In this document: piece after piece, positions 7,060 to 14,442 of the stretch
Numbering within the stretch: position 1 is the first letter of the stretch
Layout: every line of letters begins with the position of its first letter
NCBI GenBank assembly: GCA_026770585.1
Contig: MU646571.1
Location: 231,312-250,119, forward strand
From: Baffinella frigidus
Taxonomy: Eukaryota > Cryptophyceae > Cryptomonadales > Baffinellaceae
Direction of reading: 5' to 3'
Length of the DNA stretch: 18,808 nucleotides
Translations under genes and position numbers: made by a program
The notes under the pieces: generated by a model
What the model was told of the DNA's origin: nothing
The model's database searches: none
Seen by the model: the letters and a program-made list of their open reading frames with translations, nothing else

Positions 7060-7183
7060 GTATGCCCACGTCGAGACAGTAGGCCTGCCTCACGCCGGGA
7101 TCTACATGTAGTAGAGAGAGACCTTTATTACTACCAACACGGCCGCCATGTATGCACCCCCACCGAGGCTGTGCCTAAGCAGA
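7060..7183 (-). repeat. 3'UTR-like repeat with polyadenylation signal
   Basis: On the reverse strand this reads CAGCCTCGGTGGGGGTGCAT, GGCGGCCGTGTTGG, then TAGTAATAAAGG (AATAAA at 7124-7129) and a GA-rich end. The same block, with the signal mutated to AATACA, occurs at 7905-7972 directly downstream of a terminal LRR-like exon, which identifies it as probable 3'UTR of that gene family. CACGCCGGGATC also recurs at 7341. Confidence 0.5.
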
Positions 7184-7185
7184 CC

Positions 7186-7313
7186 TACAGGGGTACCTCG
7201 CTCATAAGAAACCGCCCCCCCCTAGGACCCTACAGTAGGCCTTTGCCTACATGTAGGGTCATATGGTGGTCCTAGGGGGGGGGGCGGTATCTTATGAGCG
7301 AGGTACCCCTGTA
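7186..7313. mobile_element. Family 1 MITE
   Basis: 128 bp, left TACAGGGGTACCTCGCTCAT, right ATGAGCGAGGTACCCCTGTA. The interior is rearranged: the left half now carries CCTAGGACCCTACAGTAGGC, the inverted version of the usual right-half core. Confidence 0.85.
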
Positions 7314-7380
7314 TTCAAGATATCCCTGTAGACCCGCCTCGGCCCGACTCACGTCGGGATCGTGTGAGAGATAAAAGGCG

Positions 7381-7474
7381 TTTATTACAGATAGAAACTA
7401 TCACGCCCACCATGTATTCCCTTCCGTGGAGACGCTGGACGATGCGTCTTCGTTACGAGATGCAGCAGCCGACC
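7381..7474 (-). pseudogene. Relict terminal exon end plus 3'UTR of an LRR-like gene
   Basis: In reverse, GTCGGCTGCTGCATCTCGTA ends in a stop (VGCCIS, TAA at 7453-7455), closely matching the end of the exon at 8026-8130 (VGCSIS, TAG). About 70 bp further on is AATAAA (7381-7386). The rest of the exon is replaced by GTTTAGAG-type repeats. A degenerate duplicate. Confidence 0.5.
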
Positions 7475-7681
7475 TGTGCAGGGGTTTCAAGGGTTAAGAG
7501 GGTTTAGAGGGTTAGAGGGTTTAGAGTGTTCAGATTTTTGCAAGGGTTTGAAGGGGTTGGAGGGCGTAGAGTGTTGAGAGTGTTTGGAGTGTTTGTAGTG
7601 TTTCGAGTGTTTTGAGTGTTTTGAGTGTTGAGCGTCGAGAGAGTGTAGAGTGTTTGGAGTGTTTGGAGTGTTTCGAGTGTT
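7475..7681. repeat. GTGTTTGGA / GGGTTTAGA tandem array
   Basis: Degenerate 7-9-mers, first GGGTTTAGAGGGTTAGAGG, then a run of GTGTTTGGAGTGTTT. It occupies the position where telomere-like introns precede the LRR-like exons, on the same G-rich plus strand. Confidence 0.75.
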
Positions 7682-7787
7682 TATCCCTTCAGTGGCGAGT
7701 AGGCTCATACGCCCTACCGTAGGGTCCTAGGACCTATCTAGGACCTCTCGGGGGGTCAATTTTGACCCCCTCGCCACTTAAGGGATA
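7682..7787. mobile_element. Family 2 MITE, copy C
   Basis: 106 bp. Left TATCCCTTCAGTGGCGAG, right CTCGCCACTTAAGGGATA, TA at both borders. Core GCCCTACCGTAGGGTCCTAG then GACCTATCTAGGACCTC. Near the right end an extra palindrome (GGGGGTCAATTTTGACCCCC) lies just inside the terminal repeat. Confidence 0.85.
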
Positions 7788-7807
7788 GTATTTAGTGTTT
7801 CGGGCAA

Positions 7808-7858
7808 CCTCGGCGAGCATGTTGTCGTTCTCGCCGCGCGGCATCTCCAGGCTTTCGT
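7808..7858 (-). pseudogene. Fragment of LRR-like terminal exon
   Basis: CGAGCATGTTGTCGTTCTCG and CCGCGCGGCATCTCCAGG match the middle of the exon at 8026-8130 (EMPRGENDNMLAEV on the reverse strand), cut off at both ends. Confidence 0.55.
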
Positions 7859-7904
7859 GTGCATTCAATGGGGATCTAGTGGACGATACGCCTTCTGAGA
7901 GATC

Positions 7905-7987
7905 TGAGAGAGACCTGTATTACTACCAAAACGGTCGCCATGCACCCCCACCGAGGCTGTGTCTGAGCAGGGGCGCCGAGAGAGAGA

Positions 7988-8021
<34 letters not shown>

Positions 8022-8025
8022 ACGT
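7905..8025 (-). repeat. 3'UTR of LRR-like gene with GA microsatellite
   Basis: Directly downstream of the stop at 8026 on the reverse strand. It holds a CT/GA microsatellite (7978-8022), then CAGCCTCGGTGGGGGTGCAT and TGGTAGTAATACAGG, homologous to 7115-7183 where the last motif is AATAAA. Confidence 0.5.
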
Positions 8026-8130
8026 CTACGAGATGGAGCAGCCGACCTCTGCGAGCATGTTGTCGTTCTCGCCGCGCGGCATCTCCAGGCGGAGCTGGGA
8101 GTTCTCGCGCAGCGCTCTCGCCACCGCCGC
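8026..8130 (-). CDS. Terminal exon of an LRR-like protein
   Basis: On the reverse strand, AACCCTCACCCTAACCCCCCCAG forms a telomere-like intron end with a strong acceptor (positions 8131 upward). The exon then encodes 34 residues and a TAG stop: AAVARALRENSQLRLEMPRG, then ENDNMLAEVGCSIS. ARALRENSQLRLEM has the spacing of a ribonuclease-inhibitor-type leucine-rich repeat (ALNNNNNLNNLNL). Codons are strongly GC-ended, unlike the repeats around it. At least four diverged copies lie within 700 bp, so this belongs to a tandemly duplicated or shattered gene; whether this copy is expressed cannot be told. Confidence 0.5.
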   Translation of the reverse strand, partial: AAVARALRENSQLRLEMPRGENDNMLAEVGCSIS

Positions 8131-8279
8131 CTGGGGGGGTTAGGGTGAGGGTTGAGGATTCAGAAATTTCCCCCATCAAATATATCAACTTGTGTCGTGT
8201 TTGGTACCCATGTGTCAACTGAAGAGAACCTCTGTCTATACGAGGTTGTATACGAGTTTTCCGACCCTCCTCCGCGGGG

Positions 8280-8346
8280 AGTTTTCGCCGCGCGGCATCT
8301 CCAGGCGGAGCTGGGAGTTCTCGCGCAGCGCTCTCGCCACCGCCGC
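8280..8346 (-). pseudogene. Second copy of LRR-like exon, truncated
   Basis: An acceptor CTCTCTGCAG precedes AAVARALRENSQLRLEMPRG and ENS, after which similarity is lost. Identity to 8026-8130 is near complete over the shared part, so the duplication is recent. The upstream pyrimidine tract is supplied by a CT microsatellite. Confidence 0.5.
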
Positions 8347-8440
8347 CTGCAGAGAGAGCCCTTGTATTTAACACCAATAGAGTTAACACCAACGCAGTAA
8401 GAGAGAGAGGCATTTGTTAATACCAACAGAGTGAGGCATT

Positions 8441-8484
8441 TCGAGGCGGAGCTGGGAGTTCTCGCGCAGCGCTCTCGCCACCGC
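8441..8484 (-). pseudogene. Third copy of LRR-like exon, truncated
   Basis: CTCTCTCTGCAG then AVARALRENSQLRLE, one alanine codon shorter than the other copies, ending in unrelated sequence. A 3'UTR-like motif (TACCAACA with GAGAG) flanks it on both sides, near 8421 and 8519. Confidence 0.45.
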
Positions 8485-8664
8485 CTGCAGAGAGAGAGAG
8501 AGAGAGAGGCCTGTGTTGATACCAACACACAGTAGAGCGGTTGCAGCAAATCTTGGCCGATTGCCGACAGGAAAAAAATAAAAATTGAGAATGTTTGTAC
8601 CAGGCCTCATCTATTAAAACCACATGGTAATTTCCTGGCTACAAGATTTCTAGCAGCTGGAAGT

Positions 8665-8680
8665 CTCTCGCCACCGCCGC
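8665..8680 (-). pseudogene. Acceptor and first codons of the same exon
   Basis: In reverse, telomere-like CCCTAAACC repeats, then CCGACAACCCCCAG and GCGGCGGTGGCGAGAG. Only the intron end and about five codons (AAVAR) remain, again directly after a heptamer array. Confidence 0.45.
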
Positions 8681-8699
8681 CTGGGGGTTGTCGGGCTTA

Positions 8700-8860
8700 G
8701 GATTCAAGGTTTAGGGTTTAGGGTTTAGGGTTTAGGGTTTAGGGTTTAGGCTTCTAGGTTTGGAGTTTAGGGTTGAGAGTTTAGGGTTCAGGGTTTAGGG
8801 TTTAGGGTTTAGGGTTCAGGGTTTAGGGTTTAGGGTTTAGGGTTTAGGGTTAAACGTTTA
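8700..8860. repeat. Interstitial TTTAGGG array
   Basis: The cleanest plant/alga-type telomere repeat in the window: runs of GGGTTTA with occasional GGGTTCA. It ends in non-telomeric sequence on both sides. On the reverse strand it occupies the intron position before the exon remnant at 8665. Confidence 0.9.
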
Positions 8861-8904
8861 GGGCAGACAGAGGCCTGATCAGGCGCGGGTCTGTCCAGGC
8901 AAGG

Positions 8905-9180
8905 GTCGTGCGGGGGACTCCGACCTCGCCCACCCTTTCAAAGTTGTTGGAAGACCCTTTCAAAGTTGTTGGACACCGAGGACGCTCCACTCAACCATAT
9001 GTCTCTACGGATTGCCTACCGTAGGGTCCTGTGGGATAGAGTCGTGCGGGGGACTGCGACCTCGCCAGGGCTTTCAAAGCCGTTGAATCTGATGACACGG
9101 AAGCTCCGCTCCGTAGGAACGACCATAGGAACGACCCTATGCCCTTACGGATTGCCCACCGTAGGGTCCTATGGATGATC
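8905..9180. repeat. Two degenerate copies of a ~140-bp repeat
   Basis: Copies at about 8907-9035 and 9042-9175 share GTCGTGCGGGGGACT, GACCTCGCC, CTTTCAAAG and a closing TACGGATTGCC, then ACCGTAGGGTCCT. The closing part equals a family 3 element core. CCCTTTCAAAGTTGTTGGA is itself doubled at 8932-8970. Further partial units follow at 9343, 9650, 9779 and 10050. Confidence 0.6.
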
Positions 9181-9224
9181 CACGCGTGGGTTATTCACAA
9201 CATCTCTCGTAGTCCCCTGTAGTC

Positions 9225-9262
9225 CGCTGATTACTGATTACTGATTACTGAATTTATTAAAG
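9225..9262 (-). repeat. AATAAA with 7-bp tandem tail
   Basis: In reverse: CTTTAATAAATTCAG then CAGTAAT repeated three times. This looks like a retroposon or transcript 3' end; similar endings occur at 5821, 13911 and 16558. Confidence 0.45.
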
Positions 9263-9342
9263 AGGGTTCGCCGTTATTGCCTAACCCGTGCCATCACCAG
9301 ACTATGATCGGTCCATTTTATACCCCGCTCAGTCTGTGTGGT

Positions 9343-9420
9343 ACGGGGGAATCCGACCTCGCTGGGGCGTGTCAAGTCGTTGGTGCTGACAACAAGATAG
9401 CGAAGTGATGGAGGCAGACA
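9343..9420. repeat. Partial repeat unit
   Basis: TCCGACCTCGCTGGGGCGTG, AAGTCGTTGGTGCTGACAAC match units at 9650 and 9779. Confidence 0.5.
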
Positions 9421-9429
9421 TGGAGAGAG

Positions 9430-9632
<203 letters not shown>

Positions 9633-9644
9633 GAGAGGCTGACA

Positions 9645-10130
9645 CCCAACCTACCTCGCCGGGGCGTGTAAAGTCGTTGGTGCTGACAACAAGGAAGCGG
9701 AGCGCTTGGTTTCAGTTGGGATACCAGGTTTCGGCTGGGATACGTTTCGGTTGGGATACCAGCCTGGCTGGTATCCAACGTACCTCGCCGGGGCTTCCGA
9801 AGTCGTTGGAGCTGACAACGAGGAAACGGAGTGCGGAGCTTTGCGTCGCGGCGTTTGCGAGCAGTGTGGCGCCCCTGTCGCCGATGTAGTTCGCCCTGGA
9901 GAGGAGCGTGGGTTAGGGAAAGTAGAGAGTGCGCGTTAGAGAGAGAGTGGATGGAGAGGTAGGGGGAGAGGGAGAGAGGGGGAGAACGAGAGAGAGAGAG
10001 AGAGAGAGAGAGAGGGAAACAGAGAGAGCGAGAGAGCGAGAGGGAGATGGAGGCAACGAGGAAGCAGAGTGCGGGGCTTTGCGTCGCCGCGTTCGTGTGG
10101 CGCCCCTGTCTCCGATGTAGTTCACACTGC
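9645..10130. repeat. Repeat units with GA microsatellites
   Basis: Units at 9650, 9779 and 10050 share CTCGCCGGGGC, AAGTCGTTGGNGCTGACAAC, GAGGAANCGGAGTGCGG and GGCGCCCCTGTC, CCGATGTAGTTC. Between the last two lies a GA microsatellite (about 9988-10012). A pair of inverted boxes (GGGATACCAGCCTGGCTGGT) sits at 9754. A plus-strand frame with CEQCGAPVADVV is conserved in part, but no protein family is recognised. Confidence 0.55.
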
Positions 10131-10240
10131 GGAGGAGGGGGGGTGTTAGGGAGAGCGAGAGGGGGGGGGCGGGAGGGGGATAGGGGGGGGGCGGAAGGGG
10201 GGAGGGGGAGGGGGGGGTAGAGTGGCCGCGAGAGAGAGCC
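10131..10240. repeat. G-rich low-complexity tract
   Basis: Runs of G broken by A or GA. No gene. Confidence 0.8.
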
Positions 10241-10249
10241 TCTGCGGCA

Positions 10250-10690
10250 TGATTCCACCCCCAGTTTCATCATCACCAACTTTTGGGAGGGGCTTGTACC
10301 GGAGGTTACTAGCAGCGAGCGACGAACTTCCAATAGTCCCCCCCTAAACCCGAACCACACAACCTCACCGGCATGATCCCACCCCCAAATTGGTCGTCAT
10401 TAACAACCGATTTGGTTGTTGCTTAAATTTGGTTGTTGCGTTTGGGAGGGGCTTGGGGGAGGTAGGCACCGGAGGTGAATCGCAGCGAGTGACGAACTTC
10501 CAATGATGCCTCTCTACACCCGAACCACACAACCTAACCGGCATGCTGCCACCGCCAAATTGGTTGGCATCAACAACCAATTTGGTTGGTGCTCAACCAA
10601 TTCGTCTGTTGCTTTGAGGAGGGGCGTCGAGAGGGGCTTGTACCGGAGGTTAATCGCAGCGAGTGACGAACTTCCAATGATGCCTCCCGC
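10250..10690. repeat. 160-190-bp tandem repeat, about 2.5 units
   Basis: Each unit has GGGAGGGGCTTG, ACCGGAGGT, GCAGCGAGNGACGAACTTCC then CCCGAACCACACAACC, CCGGCATG and ACCCCCAAATTGGT. Unit starts are near 10282, 10442 and 10625. AACAACCAATTTGGTTG and its partners form short inverted repeats within units. No coding frame is shared by the units. Confidence 0.65.
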
Positions 10691-10739
10691 CAGCGCCGCT
10701 GCACCCTCGTCCCGGATTGAGCAAGCTGCGTGGGGTTGA

Positions 10740-10980
10740 AGGGTTTGGGGGTTGGGGTTTAGGGGTTAGGGATTAGGGGTTAGGATTTAGGCTTCTCGGG
10801 CTGAGCACGCTGCGTGGGGGTTGGGGTTTAGGAATTAGGGATTAGGGTTGGGGGTTTCAGGGTTTAGGAATGGAGGGTTTAGGGTTTAGGGTTGGAGGGT
10901 TTAGGATTGAAGGGTTTAGGGTTCAGGGTTCAGGGTTCAGGGTTCAGGATTTATGGTTTATGGTTTGGGTTTTAGGGTGT
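10740..10980. repeat. GGGTTTA/GGGTTCA telomere-like array
   Basis: Degenerate heptamers, with phases of GGGGTTAGG, GGGTTTA and GGGTTCA. GCTGAGCACGCTGCGTGGGG (10800) repeats a box at 10717. It serves as the apparent intron after the LRR exon at 10987 on the reverse strand. Confidence 0.8.
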
Positions 10981-10986
10981 AGGTAC

Positions 10987-11027
10987 CGTGCATGTCGAGA
11001 TGCTTGAGGTTGGAGTTGGAGTTGCTC
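10987..11027 (-). pseudogene. LRR exon fragment, 3' half
   Basis: In reverse: NSNSNLKHLDMH, then donor GTACCT leading into heptamers. The 5' half of the unit is replaced by GGGTTTTGAG. Same module as 11360-11431. Confidence 0.55.
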
Positions 11028-11081
11028 AAAACCCTACACCCTTAATCCTAACCCCTCCAACCATGAACGCTTAGTAGCTAC

Positions 11082-11123
11082 CGTGCATGTGGAGGCGCTT
11101 GAGGTTGGAGTTGAGGTTGAGGC
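11082..11123 (-). pseudogene. LRR exon fragment, 3' half
   Basis: In reverse: NLKRLHMH and donor GTAGCT, preceded by AACCTCAACTCC. D of LDM is changed to H. A more decayed remnant lies at 11188-11206 (CTACATGCATAGTACCT). Confidence 0.5.
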
Positions 11124-11242
11124 ATGAGGTTCCAGGGTTTAGGGTTTGAGGGTTCAGGGGTTTAGATTTCAGGGTTTATTGTTGAGGTACTATGCATGTA
11201 GAGGGTTAACGGTTGAGGGATCAGGGTTTAGGGGTTAGATAC

Positions 11243-11281
11243 CGTGCATGTCGAGGTGCTTCAGGTTAGAGTTGGAGTTGA
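11243..11281 (-). pseudogene. LRR exon fragment, 3' half
   Basis: In reverse: LNSNSNLKHLDMH, donor GTATCT, surrounded by GGGTTTA heptamers on both sides. Confidence 0.55.
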
Positions 11282-11359
11282 GGGTTTGAGGTTTAGGGTT
11301 GAAGGGGTTGAGGGGTTTAGGGGGTAGGGTTTAGGGATCAGGGTTTAGGGTGTAGGTAC

Positions 11360-11431
11360 CGTGCATGTCGAGGTGCTTGAGGTTGGAGTTGGAGTTGAGC
11401 GCCCGCGCGATCGCTGTCGCGCCGTCGTCCC
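11360..11431 (-). CDS. Complete single-LRR exon, 72 nt, phase 1-1
   Basis: In reverse: AACCCTCCAG acceptor, a 72-nt exon, then the donor GTACCTACACCC. The reading is GDDGATAIARALNSN followed by SNLKHLDMHG. This is a clear leucine-rich repeat of the ribonuclease-inhibitor type (DGATAIARAL, then NLKHLDM). The exon starts with two bases and ends with one base of a glycine codon, so both introns are phase 1 and copies can be joined in frame, each adding exactly 24 residues. Flanking introns are telomere-like heptamers. LRR proteins of this sort bind other proteins; the specific role is unknown. Neighbouring copies are broken, so a functional gene is not assured. Confidence 0.55.
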
Positions 11432-11435
11432 CTGG

Positions 11436-11509
11436 AGGGTTGAGGGATTAGGGTTGAGGATTTAGGGTGTGGGGTGTGGGGTGTGGGGTTTGGGGTGAGG
11501 GTTGAGGGG
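11436..11509. repeat. GGTGTGG-type telomere-like spacer
   Basis: GGGATTAGGGTTGAGG then four GGGTGTG units, intervening between two LRR exon copies as an apparent intron. Confidence 0.7.
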
Positions 11510-11553
11510 TTTGGAGTTTGAGTTAAGCGAGATCCCTGTTGCGCCGTCGTCCC
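11510..11553 (-). pseudogene. LRR exon fragment, 5' half
   Basis: In reverse: CCAG acceptor, then GDDGATGISLNSNS, merging into CCCCTCAACC repeats. Several residues are lost between GAT and LNSN relative to 11360-11431, and NLKHLDM is missing. Confidence 0.5.
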
Positions 11554-11579
11554 CTGGATCATCGTTTCGGGTTTAGCAT

Positions 11580-11715
11580 TTCGGGTTAAGCGTTTGGAGT
11601 TTGGAGTTTGGGGCGAGGGGCGAGGGGTGAGGGGTGAGGGGTGGGGTGTGGGGTGTGGGGTGTGGGGTGTGGGGTGTGGGGTGTGGGGTGTGGGGTGTGG
11701 GGTTTGGGGTTTAGG
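11580..11715. repeat. TGTGGGG 7-8-mer array
   Basis: Starts with GTTTGGA and GAGGGGC units, then about nine near-perfect GGGGTGT units, ending in GGGGTTT and TTTAGGG. A G-quadruplex-forming strand. Confidence 0.9.
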
Positions 11716-12170
11716 GTTTAGTGCTTATGGGTTTATCAGGGTTTCATCAGGGTTTTATGAGGGGGTTCTCAGGGATTTCTCAGGGATTTCTCAGGGGTTA
11801 TCAGGGTTGAATCAGGGTTTTATCATATTTTTATCAGGGTTGAATCAGGGTCTTATCAGGGTTTTATCAGAGTGGATCAGGGTCTTATCAGGGGTTTATC
11901 AGTCCGGGTTTTAATCAGGGTTCAGTCAGGGTTTAATCAGGGTGCAGGATTGACTGATCGCGTTGGCTGAGATGTCGAGGGAGGTGAGCGAGCAGTTTGG
12001 TTCAGGGTTTATGGGTAAGGGTTGAGGGTTGAGGGTTTCGGTTTTAGGGTTAAGTTCTCAGGGTTTGATCAGGGTCTTATCAGGGGTTTAATCAGGGTTT
12101 TATCAAAACCTGTTTAATCAGGTTTTTATCAAAACCTGGGTTTAATTGGGGTTTGGTCAGGGGGTTAGGG
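11716..12170. repeat. ATCAGGG telomere-like array
   Basis: Units of GGGTTTTATCA, GGGTTGAATCA and GGGATTTCTCA (10-11-mers) dominate. They are found only in this block of the window. An LRR exon fragment interrupts it at 11955-11999. Confidence 0.85.
11955..11999 (-). pseudogene. LRR exon fragment
   Basis: In reverse: CTGCTCGCTCACCTCCCTCG then ACATCTCAGCCAACGCGATC, reading CSLTSLDISANAI. It matches 12176-12228 but lacks the acceptor end. Confidence 0.55.
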
Positions 12171-12175
12171 TGTAC

Positions 12176-12228
12176 CGATCGCGTTGGCGGAGATGTCGAG
12201 GGAGGTGAGCGAGCAGTTTGCCGCGAGC
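12176..12228 (-). CDS. LRR exon, 53 nt, LAANCSLTSLDISANAIG
   Basis: In reverse: CGTCACTTCCAG (or earlier) as acceptor, a 53-nt exon reading LAANCSLTSLDISANAI and the first base of glycine, then donor GTACACCCTAACC. SLTSLDISANAIG is a textbook leucine-rich repeat core. Codons are GC-ended. The flanking introns are telomere-like. Its 5' portion is repeated five more times downstream in the CCCGAAA array. It may belong to the same gene family as 11360-11431. Confidence 0.5.
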
Positions 12229-13080
12229 CTGGAAGTGACAGGCAAGCGCCGTCAGAGTTACTACCCGAAACGTCAGAGGTACTCCCCGAAAATCCGAAAC
12301 CCGAAACCCGACACCCGAAACCAGCAAGCCGAAACCCGAAACCCGAAACCCGAAGAGTCTGCCGCGAGCCTGACGGAAACGGGAAAGCATCGTCAGAGGT
12401 ACTACCCGAAACCCGAAACCCGAAATCAGGTACCCGAAACCTGAAGCCCGAAACCTGGAACCCGGTCCCCGAAACCCGACCCGAAACCCGAAACCCCAGC
12501 AGTTTGCCGCGAGCTTGACGGGGACGGGAACGCGCCGTCAGCTCACAAAATCCGAAACCCGGAACCCGGAACCCGGAACCTGGTAGCCGAAACCCGAAAC
12601 AAGAAAACAGAAGGCCGAAACCCGAAACACGAAACATGAAACCCGAGCAGTTTGCCGCGAGCCTGACGGGGACGGGAACGCGCCGTCAGACCCACGAAAC
12701 CCGAAACCCGAAACTCGACACCCGAAACCCGAAACCTAAAATCCGGAACCCAGCAGTTTGACGCGAGCCTGGAAGTGACGGGAAAGCGCCGTCAGACTCA
12801 CCACGTAGCAGCCACCGGGGCCTTCGATGATGCGTCCATCTACACGTTTCTGGAACAAATTGCAATTCATTTCAAGTCAAGGGACTTGAAATGATCCCGG
12901 AAAATTCGGGAAACATGGAACTCGGGCGGTGCTAAGTGGTACCCGAAACCCGAAATACGAAACTCGAGCAGTTTGCCGCGAGCCTGGAAGTGACGGGAAA
13001 GCGCCGTCAGAGTTGCTACCCGAAACATGAAACCCGAAACCCAGAACCCAGTACCCGAAATCCGAACCCGTAAACCGTGA
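12229..13080. repeat. Composite array: CCCGAAA heptamers with LRR-derived modules
   Basis: Runs of CCCGAAA (telomere-like variant, C-rich on plus) alternate with a ~44-bp module whose plus-strand consensus is CAGTTTGCCGCGAGCCTGNN then GACGGGNANGCGCCGTCAG. Modules lie at about 12216-12258, 12355-12398, 12498-12541, 12646-12690, 12752-12796 and 12965-13012. Reversed, each holds an intron acceptor (CAGGCTCGCGGC) and the first codons (LAANC) of the exon at 12176. At 12797-12950 an unrelated segment with a short inverted repeat (CATTTCAAGTC, GACTTGAAATG) interrupts it. Confidence 0.8.
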
Positions 13081-13150
13081 ACAGCCCCCGCCAGAAAGCC
13101 CGCTCGCAAAACGATACTCAAATCGCGGGTTTCTCGGTGAGGCAGACAAT
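13081..13150. other. Unassigned spacer before family 3 element
   Basis: CCCCCGCCAGAAAGCCCGCTC and GAAACGATACTC, no recognised gene. Confidence 0.4.
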
Positions 13151-13309
13151 CCACACAGCGGACTTCGACGGGATGTTGAATAACCCCTAAGCGATAAGAC
13201 CTAGGACCCTACGGTAGGAAACCTGTAGGAACATGGGGGGGTTCCTATGGATAAGGTAACGGACACTCGGGCACTGAGTGCCCGAAAATTCCTTTGTAGC
13301 CCTCTGTGT
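13151..13309. mobile_element. Family 3 TIR element, copy 2
   Basis: Left end CCACACAGCGGACTTCGACG, right end TGTAGCCCTCTGTGT. The interior is collinear with the copy at 1884: GATAAGACCTAGGACCCTAC, GGTAGGAAACCTGTAGG and GGATAAGGTAACGGA. An inner palindrome CTCGGGCACTGAGTGCCCGA replaces the GGCCCGATTTGGGC of copy 1, so pairing is kept while sequence changes. It abuts the next element directly. Confidence 0.7.
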
Positions 13310-13490
13310 CCACACGAGGCTATCCATGCGAACAGATTCATAAGTTAATTATTGGATTATTGCCCAGGAAACACGCCAAAAGTCAGCATTTGATCACGTT
13401 TCCGTACGGACATCCGTACGGAAACGTGATCATTTCCCCGCAAGTTTTAAAATTTCCTTTTATTCTGTTCGCATGGACAGCCTCGTGTGG
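13310..13490. mobile_element. TIR element with central perfect palindrome (family 4)
   Basis: 181 bp. Left CCACACGAGGCTATCCATGC then GAACAG; right CTGTTCGCATGGACAGCC then TCGTGTGG: arms of 26 bp with one mismatch. At its middle a 42-bp palindrome (13391-13432) has 20-bp arms TGATCACGTTTCCGTACGGA separated by CA. The rest is AT-rich with no frame. It begins where the family 3 element ends, so one probably inserted at the terminus of the other. Confidence 0.75.
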
Positions 13491-13584
13491 GTGGGGGGCA
13501 TACGCAGTCGAGATGAAGTAGCAGCCATCCAGTGAGATGTTGTTGCATGAGATGTCCAATGCTCCAATGCTTTTCCTGCAACGC

Positions 13585-13770
13585 AGTGGCGGGGGGGGGG
13601 GGGTAGGTTTTGGGGTTTAGGGTTTAGGGTTTAGGGTTAACGGTTTTGGGGTTTAGGGACAGTCCAACGATATAAGCGAGAGAGGATGTGGGATGTGAGG
13701 TTTAGGGTGGGGGTTTAGGGGTATGGGATTTAGGGGTATATGGGGTTTAGGGTGTCGGCTCTGCACTGGG
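13585..13770. repeat. G-run and TTTAGGG array
   Basis: A run of about 13 G followed by GGGTTTA units, a non-repeat gap with AGTCCAACGATATAAGCG, then more degenerate GGGTTTAGGGGTAT units. Confidence 0.8.
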
Positions 13771-14139
13771 GATACACGCCGGTCATCCTACACGGGACTG
13801 TATCCCCAGAATCCCGAAGGAAAGGCTCAGATTGGTCAACTGTCGTCCCGCCCTCGACGTAAGTGGTTGTGGGTAGTGAAGTTGACCACTTTTCAAAAGG
13901 CTTTGGGGGTAATAAAGAAGAAGACGAAGAAGAGGAGTCTCGGTTGTTAAAAATAGTCTCTATTCCAGCCGTGCGGGCTACAGGTTTAGGGTTTCCAGTA
14001 GTCCCGCTCAGATTTACTTCCTCAGTAAAGCAACGCTCTCTCATTCAGCCTCGAGTGGGATGAGTCTCGGGCTAAAGTGACTTTAGAATCCTTCGGGTTT
14101 CCGCTGAAAGATGTCAAAAGTTGATGTTTCGAGCCCTCT
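13771..14139. other. No gene recognised; AATAAAGAAGAAG motif
   Basis: Short frames on both strands only. At 13911 AATAAAGAAGAAGACGAAGA joins a polyadenylation-like signal to GAA-type repeats, matching 16558 (GTAATAAAGAAGAAGAAGAA). CGTAAGTGGTTGTGGG near 13859 resembles a donor site but has no supported exon. Confidence 0.4.
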
Positions 14140-14442
14140 GGCGTGGTGGGCGAAACCGCTTCAAAATCTCGGCTCGCCGCTGAGCTTCTAAGCTCTTCGA
14201 ACCCCCGGCTCGCCAGATCCTGACCAATAACTAAGGATCTCGTACACGCAACATCCTATCAGATACGAGGTACGACGTTGGAAGGCGTGACGTACACTAT
14301 TGTTCGTGGATTTTCAGGGAAAGTTGATTGAGGAAGTACGTTTCGCCTCCGGCCATTGAAAATTGTCCTTCTCCCAGCCTTGCGTGGGAGGAGTCTCAGA
14401 CCGACCGCTTCAAAATCTCGGCGGGTTGGGCTTCCAAACAGT
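14140..14442 (-). repeat. Degenerate LRR-like gene fragments
   Basis: Two decayed pieces of the CGGCTCGCCAGATCC / ACCGCTTCANAANCTC repeat family (14140-14215 and 14385-14430). In reverse they resemble DLASRGCEELAELLKR coded at 15302-15427 but are interrupted. A unique stretch lies between (14222-14370). Confidence 0.45.

Noticed and set aside
12092-12637. Frame of 181 codons rich in FRVSGFG
   Set aside because: Heptamer arrays of CCCGAAA are open in most frames; no conserved domain.
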